Shown piece after piece: positions 1 through 11,253 of a DNA stretch of 34,326 bases (position 1 is its first letter; the number at the start of each line of letters is the position of its first letter). The notes under the pieces were generated by a model that searched no databases, was not told the origin of the DNA, and saw only the letters and a program-made list of their open reading frames with translations. Source of the stretch: Nemertoderma westbladi (lineage: Eukaryota > Xenacoelomorpha > Nemertodermatida > Nemertodermatidae); NCBI GenBank assembly GCA_032718475.1, contig JAUCBJ010004082.1, positions 1 through 34,326 of the forward strand, read 5' to 3'. The position numbers were made by a program, and so were the translations under genes.

Positions 1-564
1 CTTCGGAAACTGTGGATGTTCTTCTAATATATTCTGGCGAGAGACTGATATGATTGGTCATCAATCCAATAAGTGTCGATGTAACGACTATGAGATATGG
101 TTCTGCTGTCGCGTTAGTGTTTGCTGCACACAAATGATTTTGCAGTTGTTTTTCAGAATGCAACGCTACTGTACTTATTATCCAATTAGATAATAACTAA
201 CTATCACTTACATTCATGGGTGCAAACGCTACGACGACAACCTCAACCATGATATCTATGGGTTTCCTCTACTTCTTCTGCCTCTGGCTGGTTGTATTTC
301 CACCCCATCTATTTTATGTTGGACAATTTAATTATGTTTACATTAATTACTACTCATTATTTGCAAACAGTATTATAGTGTGTTGTACTGAACAAAGTAA
401 ATGTTATATATTTATATGGTGTGTTGTACTGAAGATTACTTATGTTCCAAGAAAGAAATCCAGAGATTATAATATTTGCCACACCCAGGTCGCTCTCTAG
501 ATGTGCGTGCATCAGGAATCCAATGTCATGATATGTGATAGGAATCACAAAAATCAACTGAGGA
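1..564. other. No recognisable gene
   Basis: AT-rich sequence. The short open frames here show no family motif and are low-complexity or hydrophobic by composition. The last part (about 500-564) may be decayed sequence upstream of the MULE-type transposase motifs that begin near 565, but I cannot align it. Confidence 0.5.
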
Positions 565-1218
565 ATCCACACAAATTTCAGCAGCTATATTGTATACGAG
601 CTCCAGTACATGGCGAATGTTTTACTTTGGTTTATGCATTGATGTCTAATAAGAGTACGTCACTGGTTACATTCAGCTCTTTCATGAACTTCGGACATCC
701 ATTTTGCAATGACATATTGATATCGGGCGTCTAATTGGGGGCAATGCATTGTTTGATTATGAGGATACCGCAAGAGATGAGTTTGCTGTAATCTTTCCAG
801 AGTGTAGAATAAGAGGTTGCACTTTTCATTTTAGCCAATGGCTGGAACGCAACAGAAGGACTTAAATTTGAGCGAAGTTTATAGAGATAATTGTCAAGTA
901 CATCAATTCATTTGTAGGCTGCCAGTATTGTGTCTTTTGAAACCGGAAATCGTTAAATATATAGCCAATATTATTCTGAACGCACTGCCAATTACAAGGA
1001 ATAATGACATCTGCAACATTTTAAAAATTATTTTCGAAATGAATGGCTTCGTCCACATTTTATTGCACAATGGAACCACTGGATGTATACGGACCTCGGA
1101 CCACTGCGAGGGTTGGTATAATGCTCTCCATACAAAGATGCGCCACCCTAAATTGTGTACCTTTATCTATCACTTGCAACGGATGGTGGACGCAGATGCT
1201 ATTCGATGCGGCGAGTGA
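565..1218 (+). pseudogene. MULE-type transposase fragment, frameshifted
   Basis: Three reading-frame segments in order match the pattern of MULE-superfamily transposases. About 565-690 reads FQQLYCIRAP followed by LVYALMSNKS, like the family's 'YQLYTIHG...PLVYALLPNK' block. About 755-840 reads DYEDTARDEF, then FPECRIRGCTFHFSQW, matching the DDE-domain block in which a conserved Asp is followed by 'GC.FHF.Q'. From 838 another frame continues with SEVYRDN and then TSDHCEGWYNALH, the typical C-terminal 'TNN.VEGWH..L' block, followed by HPKLCTFIYHLQ. At least two frameshifts separate the blocks, so it is not functional. No terminal inverted repeats were found. The right end abuts a non-LTR reverse-transcriptase fragment. 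Family assignment rests on motif order recognised by eye. Confidence 0.75.
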
Positions 1219-1253
1219 TTGGTGGTCCAGCAAATAATCCACCAAAACATTGT

Positions 1254-2165
1254 CGAAAGAAGTATATTTTTGTAGATTTTTGTAAAGCCTTCGATTCTGT
1301 CCCAAGAAAATGGCTCATCCTAAAGTTAATATCACAATTCGCATTGAAAGGTTGTCTCCTAAAATTTATAGATTTGCTCTTATTACCAAATTTTATAATT
1401 GACTTTGATGGACTAAGGAAATCATGCCGATTAGACAATTAAGAGGACTCTTACAGGGTGACTCCTTAGGTCCGCTATTGTTCATACTGTACGTGGCCGA
1501 TCTTGTTGCCACACTGAAAGTCACAGCAATCTTGTTGACTATGCCCCTCTATGCCGATAATCTGTTTTTCTATTCGCACTCTAAAGAAGCAATTCAGCTC
1601 GGACTTGATGCTCTTTCAAATTGGGCCATCGATAATAGTCCAGTTAATCTCAAAAAGACGGCAGTCCTGAAATTCCGATGTAGAGGGAGGCTTGCCCAAA
1701 CGGATCAGTTTATCTACAATGGCGTTCCGGTGTCAATGGCCACATTGTATAATTATCCTGGGATAACTCTCCAACCCACACTTTTGTTTACCAAGCATAT
1801 AACATCAGTTAGTTGTAATAAGTAACAAAAGTTACTTAAAATAAGAAATGGTGAACAAGTTCCATCTGACCGAAACAACTGCACTCCAGCATTACCATAT
1901 TAGCTGACGCTGAATAGATCGACGGAGACCAACCCAGAGATCTGGAAAACACCAGATCTATCCTATCACAAAAATGGACCAAACTTTTGAATGACCTGAG
2001 ATACGTTACAACACAGTATTGATCCACGCATTCCACCACAAGATATGTCAGACCACCGGATTTCACCACCCTGATGAATCTTGCCGATGTAAACATTGTG
2101 GAAAGGTGGCAACTCAATACCACCTCCTACAGTGCCCTAACAACTGTCAGGCTCTCCACGTATGG
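1254..2165 (+). pseudogene. Non-LTR retrotransposon reverse transcriptase fragment, broken
   Basis: The fragment opens with FVDFCKAFDSVPRKWL (palm motif A of non-LTR reverse transcriptases; first catalytic Asp present). About 1424 onward, in another frame, it continues with LLQGDSLGPLLFILYVADL (motif B, 'QG..LgPlLF'). The catalytic F/YADD box reads YADN at about 1551-1562, so the second Asp is lost. Near 2061-2155 a further frame shows HPDESCRCKHCGK...HLLQCP, a C-x2-C...H...C zinc-ribbon-like tail common at the 3' end of such ORF2 proteins. There is no endonuclease domain and no 5' RT part, so the copy is 5'-truncated, frameshifted and dead. It may have been inserted into the adjoining MULE-type relic. 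Clade is uncertain. Confidence 0.8.
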
Positions 2166-2337
2166 GCCACTACCATATAGAGGGCTCCTGTACATTTTTA
2201 TAGATAGCCTTCATACTTTTATTTATATATATATATTGAATATTTATATGTTGATTTTTATATATTTTTACCAGTCGCCTTTCAACCTGTACTGAAATAT
2301 GTCCCTAAAATATTGGTATGATTAAATTAAATATGTA

Positions 2338-2505
2338 ACGTGGCTCCTCAACTGGGTGACGTGGCTCCTCAACTGGGTAACGTAGCTCCTCAACTGGGTA
2401 ACGTGGCCCCTCAACTGGGTGACGTGGCTCCTCAACTGGGTTATGTGGCTCCTAAACTAGGTAACGTGGCTCCTCAACTTGGTAACGTGACTCCTCAACT
2501 GGGTA
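2338..2505 (+). repeat. 21-bp minisatellite, 8 units
   Basis: Eight head-to-tail copies of a 21-bp unit (consensus ACGTGGCTCCTCAACTGGGT plus A or G) with a few substitutions per unit, followed by a partial unit ACGTT. Because 21 is divisible by 3, one forward frame stays open and reads a VAPQLGN heptapeptide repeat. It has no ATG before the array (the base triplet there is GTG) and no recognisable flanking protein. Confidence 0.95.
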
Positions 2506-2510
2506 ACGTT

Positions 2511-3934
2511 ATAGAACTCCCTAATGGACAACTATTTTATCCATTTTGGCAATAAACATTATATCGTAATATTATACTTATCTACATAGGATGATGCATT
2601 TATATAGGATAATATATTTCTAATACTGATCTGATATATAGATAACAAGTAATTGTTTGATCTCGAATTTTCACATCCTATGCATATTGCATAGTTGTAT
2701 TAAATGTAAACTGTGCATTAAGTAAGATATACTAAATATAACTTAGTATAAAATAATTGAATCCACAAACTGAAAGTAACTTATAGACAAATTTCAACCC
2801 CCTAAATATAGTGTCTTTTTACACAAAACATATCTGAATACTGTGCTATAAATTTCTCAACAAAAATCCCTAGCCTCGGATATTCTTTCTAAACTAATTA
2901 CATTATCAAACACAACACACACTTACAGTACACGCCATGCAATGAACAATAATTGCACTATACAACGCACACGACTATTGATTACTAGAGTCTATCAGGG
3001 TGAGCCCCGGAAGTGTGGAAAAATCTTCCTATTCCAGTAAGACAAGCAACAACCTTTATACCTCTTTCAAAAAAAACTACTATGCGAGTCCCTGAGCCAG
3101 TCACAATTAGTGGTAAACTATTAAAATATACCCACATCCTTAATTCAACATACCTCTTAATACATTTTGAGTTGATTTCCTACTGTACATAGTTCGTCTC
3201 TCAAAAGTTATGATTTAATTTAGTTTCATTTTTCTAGTTTAGATCTAGTTATTATCAAAATAATAAAAATAATCTAAATCGACCTAACATCTAACATATC
3301 CGAAGGCCCCCTATCGATATCCCTATCGATATCGGCTATTTTCAATTTTATTGTTCTATTTTTTATTTTCAATTACCATACCACAATTAGAAAGCGGTGG
3401 ATAACGCAAAGGGCCTTCCCGGTTAACCACCGCCTATATCAAAGCGATACATAATGTATTTTTTTAAAACTACCTTTATATAATAATAATAATAATAATA
3501 AGAGAAACATCAGACTGCTCTATTCATGCACTGACATACATTCCATTAGGATTAATCCTCTGTCAGATTTACGTCTACTTTTAATAAAAATGTCAGTCTC
3601 TTATCAGTATTATTCTCGGTCATCAACTCACGGAAATTTCCTTATCCCCTCACTAGATTAGATATCGAACAGCGATCTATTAATTATCCTTGTCCTACCA
3701 TTTGGAATAGTATTCCTCATACAATGCTTTTCAATGCTTTTGCAAGAGCTTCAAACATAACTTACTTTCTAATCTATTGAATGTAAATGTATATACTTTA
3801 TACAGTAGCTACAGTATACATACATATATAACTTAAAGTTTAGTATATACATACATACACTCTAAATTCAAATCTTCAGTCTCTCTATTGCCTCCGTTCA
3901 ATCTTTTTCTAAATAATTATACAATATAATAATA
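2511..3934. other. AT-rich intergenic stretch
   Basis: No coding motif found on either strand. It contains a short (TAA)n microsatellite at about 3481-3501 and a local hairpin (GCGGTGG at about 3394-3400 against CCACCGC at about 3427-3433), neither with an assignable role. Confidence 0.5.
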
Positions 3935-4041
3935 TAAAGTTGAGATCGATCTATGAACCGCTGTTTACGCCAAAACTATCTGAATAACTATTATACTCAA
4001 GATGTATCAATAACAAAATATATACTTAAGAAATATCTAAA

Positions 4042-4114
4042 TTCTCGGCCTAGTTTTTCTCGGCCTAGTTTTTCTCGGCTGAGTTTTTCTCGGCCAGGTT
4101 TTCTCAGCCGAGAA
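4042..4114. repeat. Left-arm CTCGGCCTAG-type tandem array
   Basis: About five copies of a 15-bp unit (TCTCGGCCTAGTTTT and variants ending in CTCGGCTGAG, CTCGGCCAGG, CTCAGCCGAG). The unit core is near-palindromic. The array is the inverted counterpart of the one at 5263-5378. Confidence 0.85.
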
Positions 4115-4364
4115 TTTATAATCTTAAAAGATAAATCGGCGGGAAATTTAAAATGGCAAAGTAAAGTAAAAAGTAAATTTTCTTCGGCCGCTACGCCAGG
4201 GATTATGCACAAAGTCTTACGACTTATTTCCAGTGCGGTCCCCCCAGAACTTTACTCCCCAGAAGAAACTCCAGTACTCATTTAGCTACCACTTAAGGAT
4301 GCAAGGCAGAGATGCGCCCTGGCTGGTCCCTTTAAAGCATTCGTGCCAAAACGAAAACTGCCCT

Positions 4365-4438
4365 GGTCCATGTGAGGATCGAACCCACGACCTACGGGAG
4401 ATGGGAATTCAATGCGACCACTACACCAAGGTGGAACC
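4365..4438 (-). repeat. tRNA-like SINE head or tRNA pseudogene
   Basis: Read on the minus strand this 74-nt segment has tRNA layout. It starts GGTTCCA and has an A-box-like TGGTGTAGTGGTC at positions 12-24, a B box GGTTCGATCC at 54-63, a T-arm whose stem pairs GTGGG with CTCAC, and a 3' end GGACC that pairs with the 5' acceptor over five bases. The anticodon stem does not fold properly and two acceptor pairs fail, so it is not a working tRNA. The sequence continues downstream on the minus strand (toward about 4230) as the possible body of a SINE. It lies inside the foldback-like element. Confidence 0.6.
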
Positions 4439-5262
4439 TTGGTTTGTGTCGCCCCTCAAATGGCATTGTGGGGCGAGATACTGATATGTAGATAGTAGAG
4501 ATAATGATATGTAATATAATTACTTACTATATAATTACTTGTTAATTATTAGGACAAATAAATATTACCGATAAGAATGAATGAAATGTGAGGAACTATA
4601 CTGATTTTCGTATCTGCACATGGATTAAAGTTATCTGTAACTGAGTAAAGACAAACAGGCGAACCAGCTGTAATAATTAGTGTAAAGAAATTAATTAACA
4701 CAGTTACCACCAATAATATAGATACAATATGTGCGAAAACGCAGTGATGATTAATTGTTAGACCTATGTGATTAGTTCATTATACAAACAATAAAGGTCC
4801 AAATATAAATTGAGATAAATCGATACTGTATCTATGGAAAGGTTTAATTACGTTACAGTGAGAAACTCGAAAGACCCTTATCCGATACTTAGGTGATTTC
4901 CCAGTAGAATGCCTATACCTCCCTTCCCACTAGACTTCCGGTTTCGTTCAGGGAACCTGCTGTCGGTCAACCCGAGGCCTGTCGAGGATTTGCAGTAGAT
5001 CCCGGAATCAGTGTAATAAATAAGTGGGTTCAGTTTGACTTGTAATATATGTGGCATTTTCTGGATCAATAGCTAATATCTCTCACCAATACAGATGTAT
5101 TGCACTTACGGTGCGAATAAGCGTAATACCAATAACACAATAATATACAGCAGTAAAGTGTAATATAGGAAAGTACTAGGTAAGCTATGCAAGGTGACAT
5201 TTAATGTGGAAAATGCACCTAACCCAAGAACAGAGCCAATAATTGCCAATAAAACCCAATAA

Positions 5263-5378
5263 TTCTCGGCCGAGAATCTCGGTAGAGAAAACTCGGCCCG
5301 GAAAAGCTCGGCCGAGAATAACTCGGCCGAGAAAAACTCAGCAGAGAAAAACTTGGCAGAGAAAACTCGGCCGAGAAT
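5263..5378. repeat. Right-arm CTCGGCCGAG tandem array
   Basis: Seven to eight copies of a roughly 15-bp unit with the perfect 10-bp palindrome CTCGGCCGAG at its core, separated by A-rich spacers. It is inverted relative to the array at 4042-4114 and longer, showing that unit number differs between the two arms. Confidence 0.85.
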
Positions 5379-5503
5379 TCAGATACCTTAATAGATTATC
5401 CGTATCCTTTAGATATCTTAATTACAATATTTTTCTATTGATACATCTTGAGTATAATATTTATTCAGATAGTTTAGGCGTAAACGGCGCTTTATATCGA
5501 TCC

Positions 5504-6946
5504 CTTTACTTTCTGTGAGGTAGCGCTTACTAGCAATGCCATTAGCTGCCACCCAGGCCATCATAGACATCCCGTACTCTCACCCATATGATTTCGGTAA
5601 AATCGTTGGTGTTGGGGTGCTTTACATCATTATATATGTCTATATGGCAAATAAATTTCAAGTTTCAAGAAAGGAGTTAAATTTATTAGGTTACCTCGAT
5701 GAGGCTACAATGCAGGTAGCCAGACAACGAATATAGGGTGAAGATGAGTTGATTATATTGGTTGTCTGACTAGCCGCGACATAGCTGTTTGGTGTACTGT
5801 AGCCCAGAGCCCGGTGAATGTGCATAGTGAAAGGGTAATGTAGCGTCAGGTCCAAATCGGTATACGGTAGGTCCTGTAGCATACATCTGACTGTTGATTC
5901 TCAATTAATCTATTCTGCAATATTCCCAACTTTCATTTATTTGTCAACCTTTTAACTCGCCTCTATAACCTGCTCCTTTCTGCCCTTACATGCCAAAACC
6001 GTCTAACTCAATTTTTTTCGAACAATGACATATGCATATATTTGGAATCAGAAAAACGAGGCGAATATTTCTAGCCAAGACTTAAGACGTAATTATGAAG
6101 TCCTAAGGAGTTCTATTTTTTTAAACCGTCTATCTCAACATCTGTCAATAATAGTAAATCCCAAAACCATATATATTTACTTAGATTGATTTGGGATTAA
6201 ACAATAAGTTTGGATTTATTGTTTCCTTTATGCCGAAACCGTCTATCTGTGTATTCTATTCTATCTGTGTATTCTGTCTACTTGTATTCCGTTGGATTCC
6301 ATATCAAATAATTATTCTTTTGTATTTGCCAAAACAGTCTATCTCTATGATCTACAATACAATAATGACTATAAACTTGCCGTTTGTGCCAGGACCAGGA
6401 CCTAAAGCGCCAGGACCTAACGCAACGAAAGAGCAAGAGTCCAATTCTAACAATGATAGTCAGATAGGGCATAGGTTGGTATGGTGCTGTACGTTACGTA
6501 TGAGTGTATTAATTGCTCATCATCGTGTTGTACATAATTATTGTAATGTTAACAATTTTGTAATAATTTTTTTATTAACATATTTCAACCTCTGTGTAGT
6601 TTGTAGTCTGTGTAGTATATTTTATCTTGTTACTTTCTTTTTGTCAGATTGTTACATAAAATCCCGGTGGTACAGTAGGCCTATACCTAAATATAGAAAT
6701 GATGTCTTCTGGCTGGTGTAAGTAATTTTAGGAAAAAATTAAAAATCTGTAAAAATGGATTTGGGGCCAACCTTTAGTTTCTTGGAAGCAACTATATATA
6801 ATTTCGTCACAAGATTATATTATTATTAATAATAATTATGTTCTACCAATGATGTCAACATTTTATGACAATTGGTGTGGGTCGGGGGCAGTGGCGTCTC
6901 GTAGGGGGAGCGTCGGGGTGAGTCGCCTCGGGCGCAGTCCTCTCTG
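5504..6946. other. Intergenic stretch with a degenerate spaced repeat
   Basis: No gene recognised. A motif close to GCCRAAACCGTCTATCTC occurs four times on the plus strand, near 5993, 6122, 6233 and 6329, spaced about 127, 113 and 96 bases, probably a worn tandem repeat. The stretch from 6880 to 6946 is G-rich and leads into the non-LTR element; it could be a transposon edge, but no partner was found. Confidence 0.5.
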
Positions 6947-9045
6947 TTGCAACAGCCAAGTGTGAGATCCAGCTTCACACTACAGCTGAGCAACAGGTAT
7001 GAGGCTCTTGCCTCTGAGGCGGCAGATCACTGTGAGGGCTATACTGCCTTTACAGAAGCAGTTAAGTTAGCAGCTGCAGAAACAGTTCCTGTATACCCTC
7101 GAAACAGGAAAAGGGCCCCCTGGACTGACAACAAAATTCAGAAGTGCCGAAATGACCTTCATAAGGCGCAGAAAGAGTCCCGACTCGAACAGACTACAGC
7201 GGCCAAGAATGCAGTTAAGGCTGCATCTAGGTCCCTGAACAGGCAGTACTCTGTTAATCTACAGGAGCTAATAAACCAACAGGTTGATGCCATCAATGAT
7301 GCTGACGACAGCAGGCAATCATCCCAGGCATGGAAATCAATCAATCTGCTTACTGGGCGGAAAAGCCAACCAACCACCAAGAAGGCTGAATCACCAGCCG
7401 ATCGCCTCAATGGTTGGAAAGCCCACTTTGAAAAGCTCCTCAATACTCCTCAATAATGACAGGGTATTGCCTGATAACTTTATAGAAGTAAAAGTGTCTG
7501 AGTCTGTACTCCCAGATATTCCCATTGGCGATATCTCCTTTGCAGAAGTGAAGGCTGCTGCAAAAAGCATTAAGACCAATCGTGCCAGTGGAGTAGATGG
7601 TGTTCCCCCTGAGGTCTTTAAAATACCTGAGTGTTTAAAGCTCATCTATCCCATCATAGTAGACATGTACCGAACAACAAGAGTCCCACAAGAAATGAAA
7701 ACAAATAAGTTGGTGCCAGTTCCCAAGAAAGGCAACCTAACACTCTATGGTTCTTTTCGGGGAATCTCATTGATCTCGATTGCTGCAAAGCTGTACAATA
7801 GTATTCTATTAAATCGCATCAGGGATCCCATTGAGAGACTGCTCCGTGGAAATCAGAATGGGTTCCGTAAAGGTCGTGGGACCATGGAGCCCATTTTGGC
7901 ACTTAGAAGGATAATTGAAGAATTATCAAAAAAGAAAGACAGGCATCTGGCTGTTATCTTTGTTGACTTCTTCAAGGCCTTTGATTCAGTCTCTCGCTCA
8001 CGTATGTTCAGCATACTTTCATTATATGGGATTCCTGATGAAATTATTGCAGCAATCAGATCAGTATACGATGGTTCGACAACAATTGTGTCTACTGTAG
8101 ACGGTGACACAGAACCATTTTAAGTGTTATGGGGCGTCCTCCAAGGAGACACACTTGCACCATTCTTGTTCATTATTGTGGTTGACTATGTTCTACGCAT
8201 CTCCTTAGATCATCATAATGATGATGGGGTGATGATAACTCCACCTACTGGCTCCAGAAGTCGAGGAAATCCTGCCAAGTACCTAACTGATCTAGACTTT
8301 GCTGATGACTTAGGAGTACTCTCAGAATCATTAGAGGGAGCCCAACGGCTCCTCAGCTCATTAGAACATGCTGCTTCTAGTGTTGGTCTTTTTATTAACT
8401 CCAGAAAGACCAAAATTCTGACCGTTAACTTTGAAAGTCATCAGCAAGTCTCTGATCGGATGAGCATAAGCTCAAAGGATGGTATGCTTGAGCATGAGGA
8501 CGACTTCTGTTACCTGGGATCATGGATCCGGAAGTCAGGTGAGGACCTTCGAATACGTAAGGGAAAGGCATGGGCAGCCTTGAATAGGCTTTCCAGGATT
8601 TGGAAGTCACCGAGAATTAATCGGAAACTTAAGGTCCGATTATTTAGAGCAGCAGTAGTTCCAGTACTCCGCTACGGGAGTCCATGCTGGGCTCTAACTG
8701 CTGAGGACACCAAATCTCTGGATGGCACATTCACAAGAATGCTACGCCGGGTTCATTGTGTCAAGTACAATGCACACATCTCCAACCAGACACTATATAA
8801 CATTGGAGGTGTCTCATTGGTTCCCCCAAGCTTGACACTAGAACAAAATCGCCTCCGCTTTGCAGGACATTGCTTTCGCCGTGAGGACCAGCCAGTGCAT
8901 AATCTTGTACTTTGGCAGCCTCATGGAGTGAATAAGCATGGTGGACAGTGGCACTGGCCTTAAAGGACACTGGCCTTAAAGATGCGGATGATCTAGCAAA
9001 TGTCATGGGTGATAGGGAGTTGTGGCGGTGCAATTTTGTTGACAA
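6947..9045 (+). pseudogene. RTE-like non-LTR retrotransposon ORF2 remnant
   Basis: The first segment (6947-7456) resembles the linker between endonuclease and RT. The frame then shifts and, from about 7450, the RT runs: NRASGVDGVPPEVFK (finger motif), FRGISLISIAAKLYN, NQNGFRKGRGT, VIFVDFFKAFDSVSRS (motif A), LQGDTLAPFLFI (motif B) and DFADDLGVLSES (motif C, catalytic FADD at 8298-8309 intact). The thumb region follows, with YGSPCWALT and a C-terminal RLRFAGHCFRR. A TAA interrupts the frame at 8121-8123, just before motif B, where relatives usually have a sense codon. After 8963 the C-terminus continues in a shifted frame (GLKDADDLANVMGDRELWR). The apurinic endonuclease half is missing, so the copy is 5'-truncated and inactive. 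A (TAG)5 run at 9095-9109 sits near the 3' end. RTE-like placement is by motif style only. Confidence 0.85.
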
Positions 9046-9094
9046 GCCGGCACAGCATTCTTAAAAACGCAGGTGCAATGCAGCATGCCGATCC

Positions 9095-9109
9095 TAGTAG
9101 TAGTAGTAG
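9095..9109 (+). repeat. (TAG)5 microsatellite near the non-LTR 3' end
   Basis: Five TAG units lie about 50 bases after the last recognisable ORF2 codons. Short 3'-terminal tandem repeats are common in RTE-like elements, so this may be the element tail. Confidence 0.6.
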
Positions 9110-10815
9110 GCCAGAGGGGGGCGAACAAATTAACTGGAGCCACGCTTTTAACACTGCACTGCACTGTACAGATATTTAAGAGGTGATTTATGTGTTGAAA
9201 CACCCTTTTATTGACCGCACGAAAAATGTTATTACCAACGGTAGATTGTATATGGAAACTCACATCAACTCAATAATTTATTACTCTCAATTATTCTCAA
9301 TTACAACTCAATTATTTTACCTTCTGTTACTAGTTTCTTCCACTCTCTTTCAATATAAACAGTCCTAAATAGTTGGGTAGCCATTTCGGGATAGCCAGTA
9401 AATCACCTAGGACTTGGAACAACAATGCTATTATCTCTGCCTTTATTTATATCTCGCGCATATCATAAATATTAATTCCAAAAAATATATTTATTTAACA
9501 TGCATGTGAATCAGTTTAGATACAGACCTACAGTAGTAGTGGCAGCAACAAGAAGTAGTAAAGTGAAAGTGAGTTGATTCTGTTGTTTGTCTGTGTTGTT
9601 AATAGTTCGAATTATTTAGACATTGCACGAGCATTAGAGCGAACATTAGCCACGTGAAGCCACTGGTGGGGGGGGGGGGGGCAGTAGTAGGGGTCCATAC
9701 TGTAAGTTAGGACATGCAGGGGCCCGAAAATTCATTATCCGTGCCTTATACAGACAAATAATGCACAATGATGGCAATATCACTGGAAACTGGGAGCGGA
9801 TACAATATATATCACCTTCTGTGCTGCATGGTACCAACTGACCGGTCTGGTGGAATGTCTGCCAGTTGTAGTGTATTACCAGCTGAATAACAGAGTGTGA
9901 AGTAAATGCACCAATAATGGTGGCCTAAGAGTTGATATCACCTATCTCATTGGTTCACATTATCACCCCATTTTCTCTCCTTCCCATTGGGCAATGATGT
10001 ACTTTGGGTTGAGTTGATTAACTCGCTGCTGGATTGTTATTTCCTCTTGTCAATATTGTTAAATGGGCTGTTAAATGAATCACTTTGTCTAATGGGAGTG
10101 CATGGCGGATTGAACCCGCTAACAAAAATTAAATTAATAATATCCTACCTGTACTTATATCCTGATAGTATGCAATATATTGCGCTCCATTATCTCCTTG
10201 TGCATAGATAGTTTTCACGGTTATTCTTACTTCCGTTGCTCCCACCACTTCAGGGTATATGAGATATGATCTAAGATCCCTGAATACAGCATTTAGAAAT
10301 CAATGTGCTGTTATCTGCTTCTATCTGAAGCGTCAACTTTATGCTATAGTATGGATGTCATAATTCTAATATATATCACTGCATGTGTATGCATGACGTC
10401 TATACGACAATATATAGTACCAAATATACTATGCTCTGTAAATCCAATAGGTCTACATAAGAACATTACTTACACATAATATTATACGTATATGCATGTT
10501 CAAAACTAATATTTACTACTTAAATGTTTTAATATGTTTTACTTTAGTAAATGCAAACCTGTCATCTATCAATGTGACATATCTGGTTTCAGATGGAATT
10601 CCATGTATATAGAAAGTTAATATGATATCTTTGTTGGTTTCACAATGACCTCCATCACACCCTCCTGTAACTCGCTGCTGATAATCTAATCTGAAATTAA
10701 ATTATGATCATTAAATACAATAACTGGAAAGCTGTACTTTTATTGTTATGTTCAACCTAATTTACAGTTAGTATAAATGACACTGTTCTTAGCATACAGT
10801 TCATTGAACTGCTTG
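9110..10815. other. AT-rich intergenic stretch
   Basis: No coding motif recognised on either strand. It includes a 14-base G-run near 9667-9680. It ends at the target-site duplication of the hAT element. Confidence 0.5.
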
Positions 10816-10823
10816 TTCAAGCA
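10816..10823. repeat. Left 8-bp target-site duplication of the hAT element
   Basis: TTCAAGCA immediately precedes the left hAT terminus and is repeated exactly at 32403-32410. Eight base pairs is the duplication length made by hAT transposases. Confidence 0.9.
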
Positions 10824-10989
10824 CAGTGGCGGATTTAGGGGGTGTGTCACCATGTCATACCCCATGAAAAACACTGTAAATCTATTTTGTTACTCTGGAG
10901 ATTGGATCCATATTAATGTAAAAAATTTCATAACGCCAAATTAACATTTTTGCATTACAGAGGCAATGTTTTCAATCCATTCAATGAAA

Positions 10990-11248
10990 TGACTCTTGTG
11001 TTTCAATTGAAAGAAAGGATTCAGTCTCAAAGTAGTGCTCATGCTTTTTTACTCTGTTTCTTAATTCCATATTTGTGTACTTAAAGGGTGTTTGACACAT
11101 TAAAACGAACGCTACATCTCCTTTTTATCAGATAGTGTCAATGGTGTGGAGGACAAGTTCAACCAGTGGAAGATGTTCTGGGCTCGCCAGGAAAAACCGC
11201 CTGTAACTAACTGTATTAGAAGAATTAGAAGCAGACCAAGCAGCCATT
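10990..11248 (+). pseudogene. hAT transposase, C-terminal region, first half
   Basis: One frame reads LKERIQSQSSAHAF, and a later one (from about 11131) reads VEDKFNQWKMFW then KPP. This resembles the segment upstream of the dimerisation domain in hAT transposases, where an acidic/aromatic 'E...W...W' block is followed by a Pro-containing stretch. About 11230-11248 (EADQAAIK) connects directly across the BEL-1 insertion to 30634. Several stops and frameshifts are present. The match is weak on its own; the terminal repeats, the 8-bp duplication and the far half support it. Confidence 0.6.
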
Positions 11249-11253
11249 AAACT
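11249..11253. repeat. Left 5-bp target-site duplication of BEL-1
   Basis: AAACT directly before the 5' LTR, repeated exactly at 30629-30633 directly after the 3' LTR. BEL/Pao integrases usually make 4-6 bp duplications. Confidence 0.9.

Larger units (their letters stand above)
3945..5503. mobile_element. Foldback-like element with long inverted repeats
   Basis: The ends are inverted copies of each other. Reading inward from the left, GATCGATCTATGAACCG...GTTTACGCC...CTATCTGAATAA...ATACTCAAGATGTATCAAT is the reverse complement, with some mismatches and indels, of ATTGATACATCTTGAGTATA...TTATTCAGATAG...GGCGTAAAC...ATCGATC at about 5436-5503. Inside each arm lies an array of short CTCGGCCGAG-like units (4042-4114 left, 5263-5378 right). 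Long inverted ends that contain short tandem repeats are the hallmark of foldback-type elements. The centre (about 4120-5260) has no transposase motif and carries a tRNA-like SINE head. Exact termini and a target-site duplication could not be fixed, so the outer limits are approximate to about 10 bp. Confidence 0.7.

Noticed and set aside
2166-2336. Possible continuation of the non-LTR element 3' UTR with TATATA-rich sequence
   Set aside because: No poly-A tail or repeat boundary could be identified; the limit is left at the last recognisable codons.
3302-3418. GAAGGCCC and GGGCCTTC inverted pair about 100 bases apart
   Set aside because: Only eight paired bases with no matching flanks or duplication; expected by chance at this length.
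4365-4438. A functional tRNA gene
   Set aside because: The anticodon stem does not pair and two acceptor pairs are lost, so only a tRNA-derived repeat is supported.
6880-6946. G-rich stretch with GCAGTGGCGTCTCGTAG resembling a hAT-type terminus
   Set aside because: No inverse partner and no 8-bp duplication found nearby; resemblance limited to CAGTGGCG.
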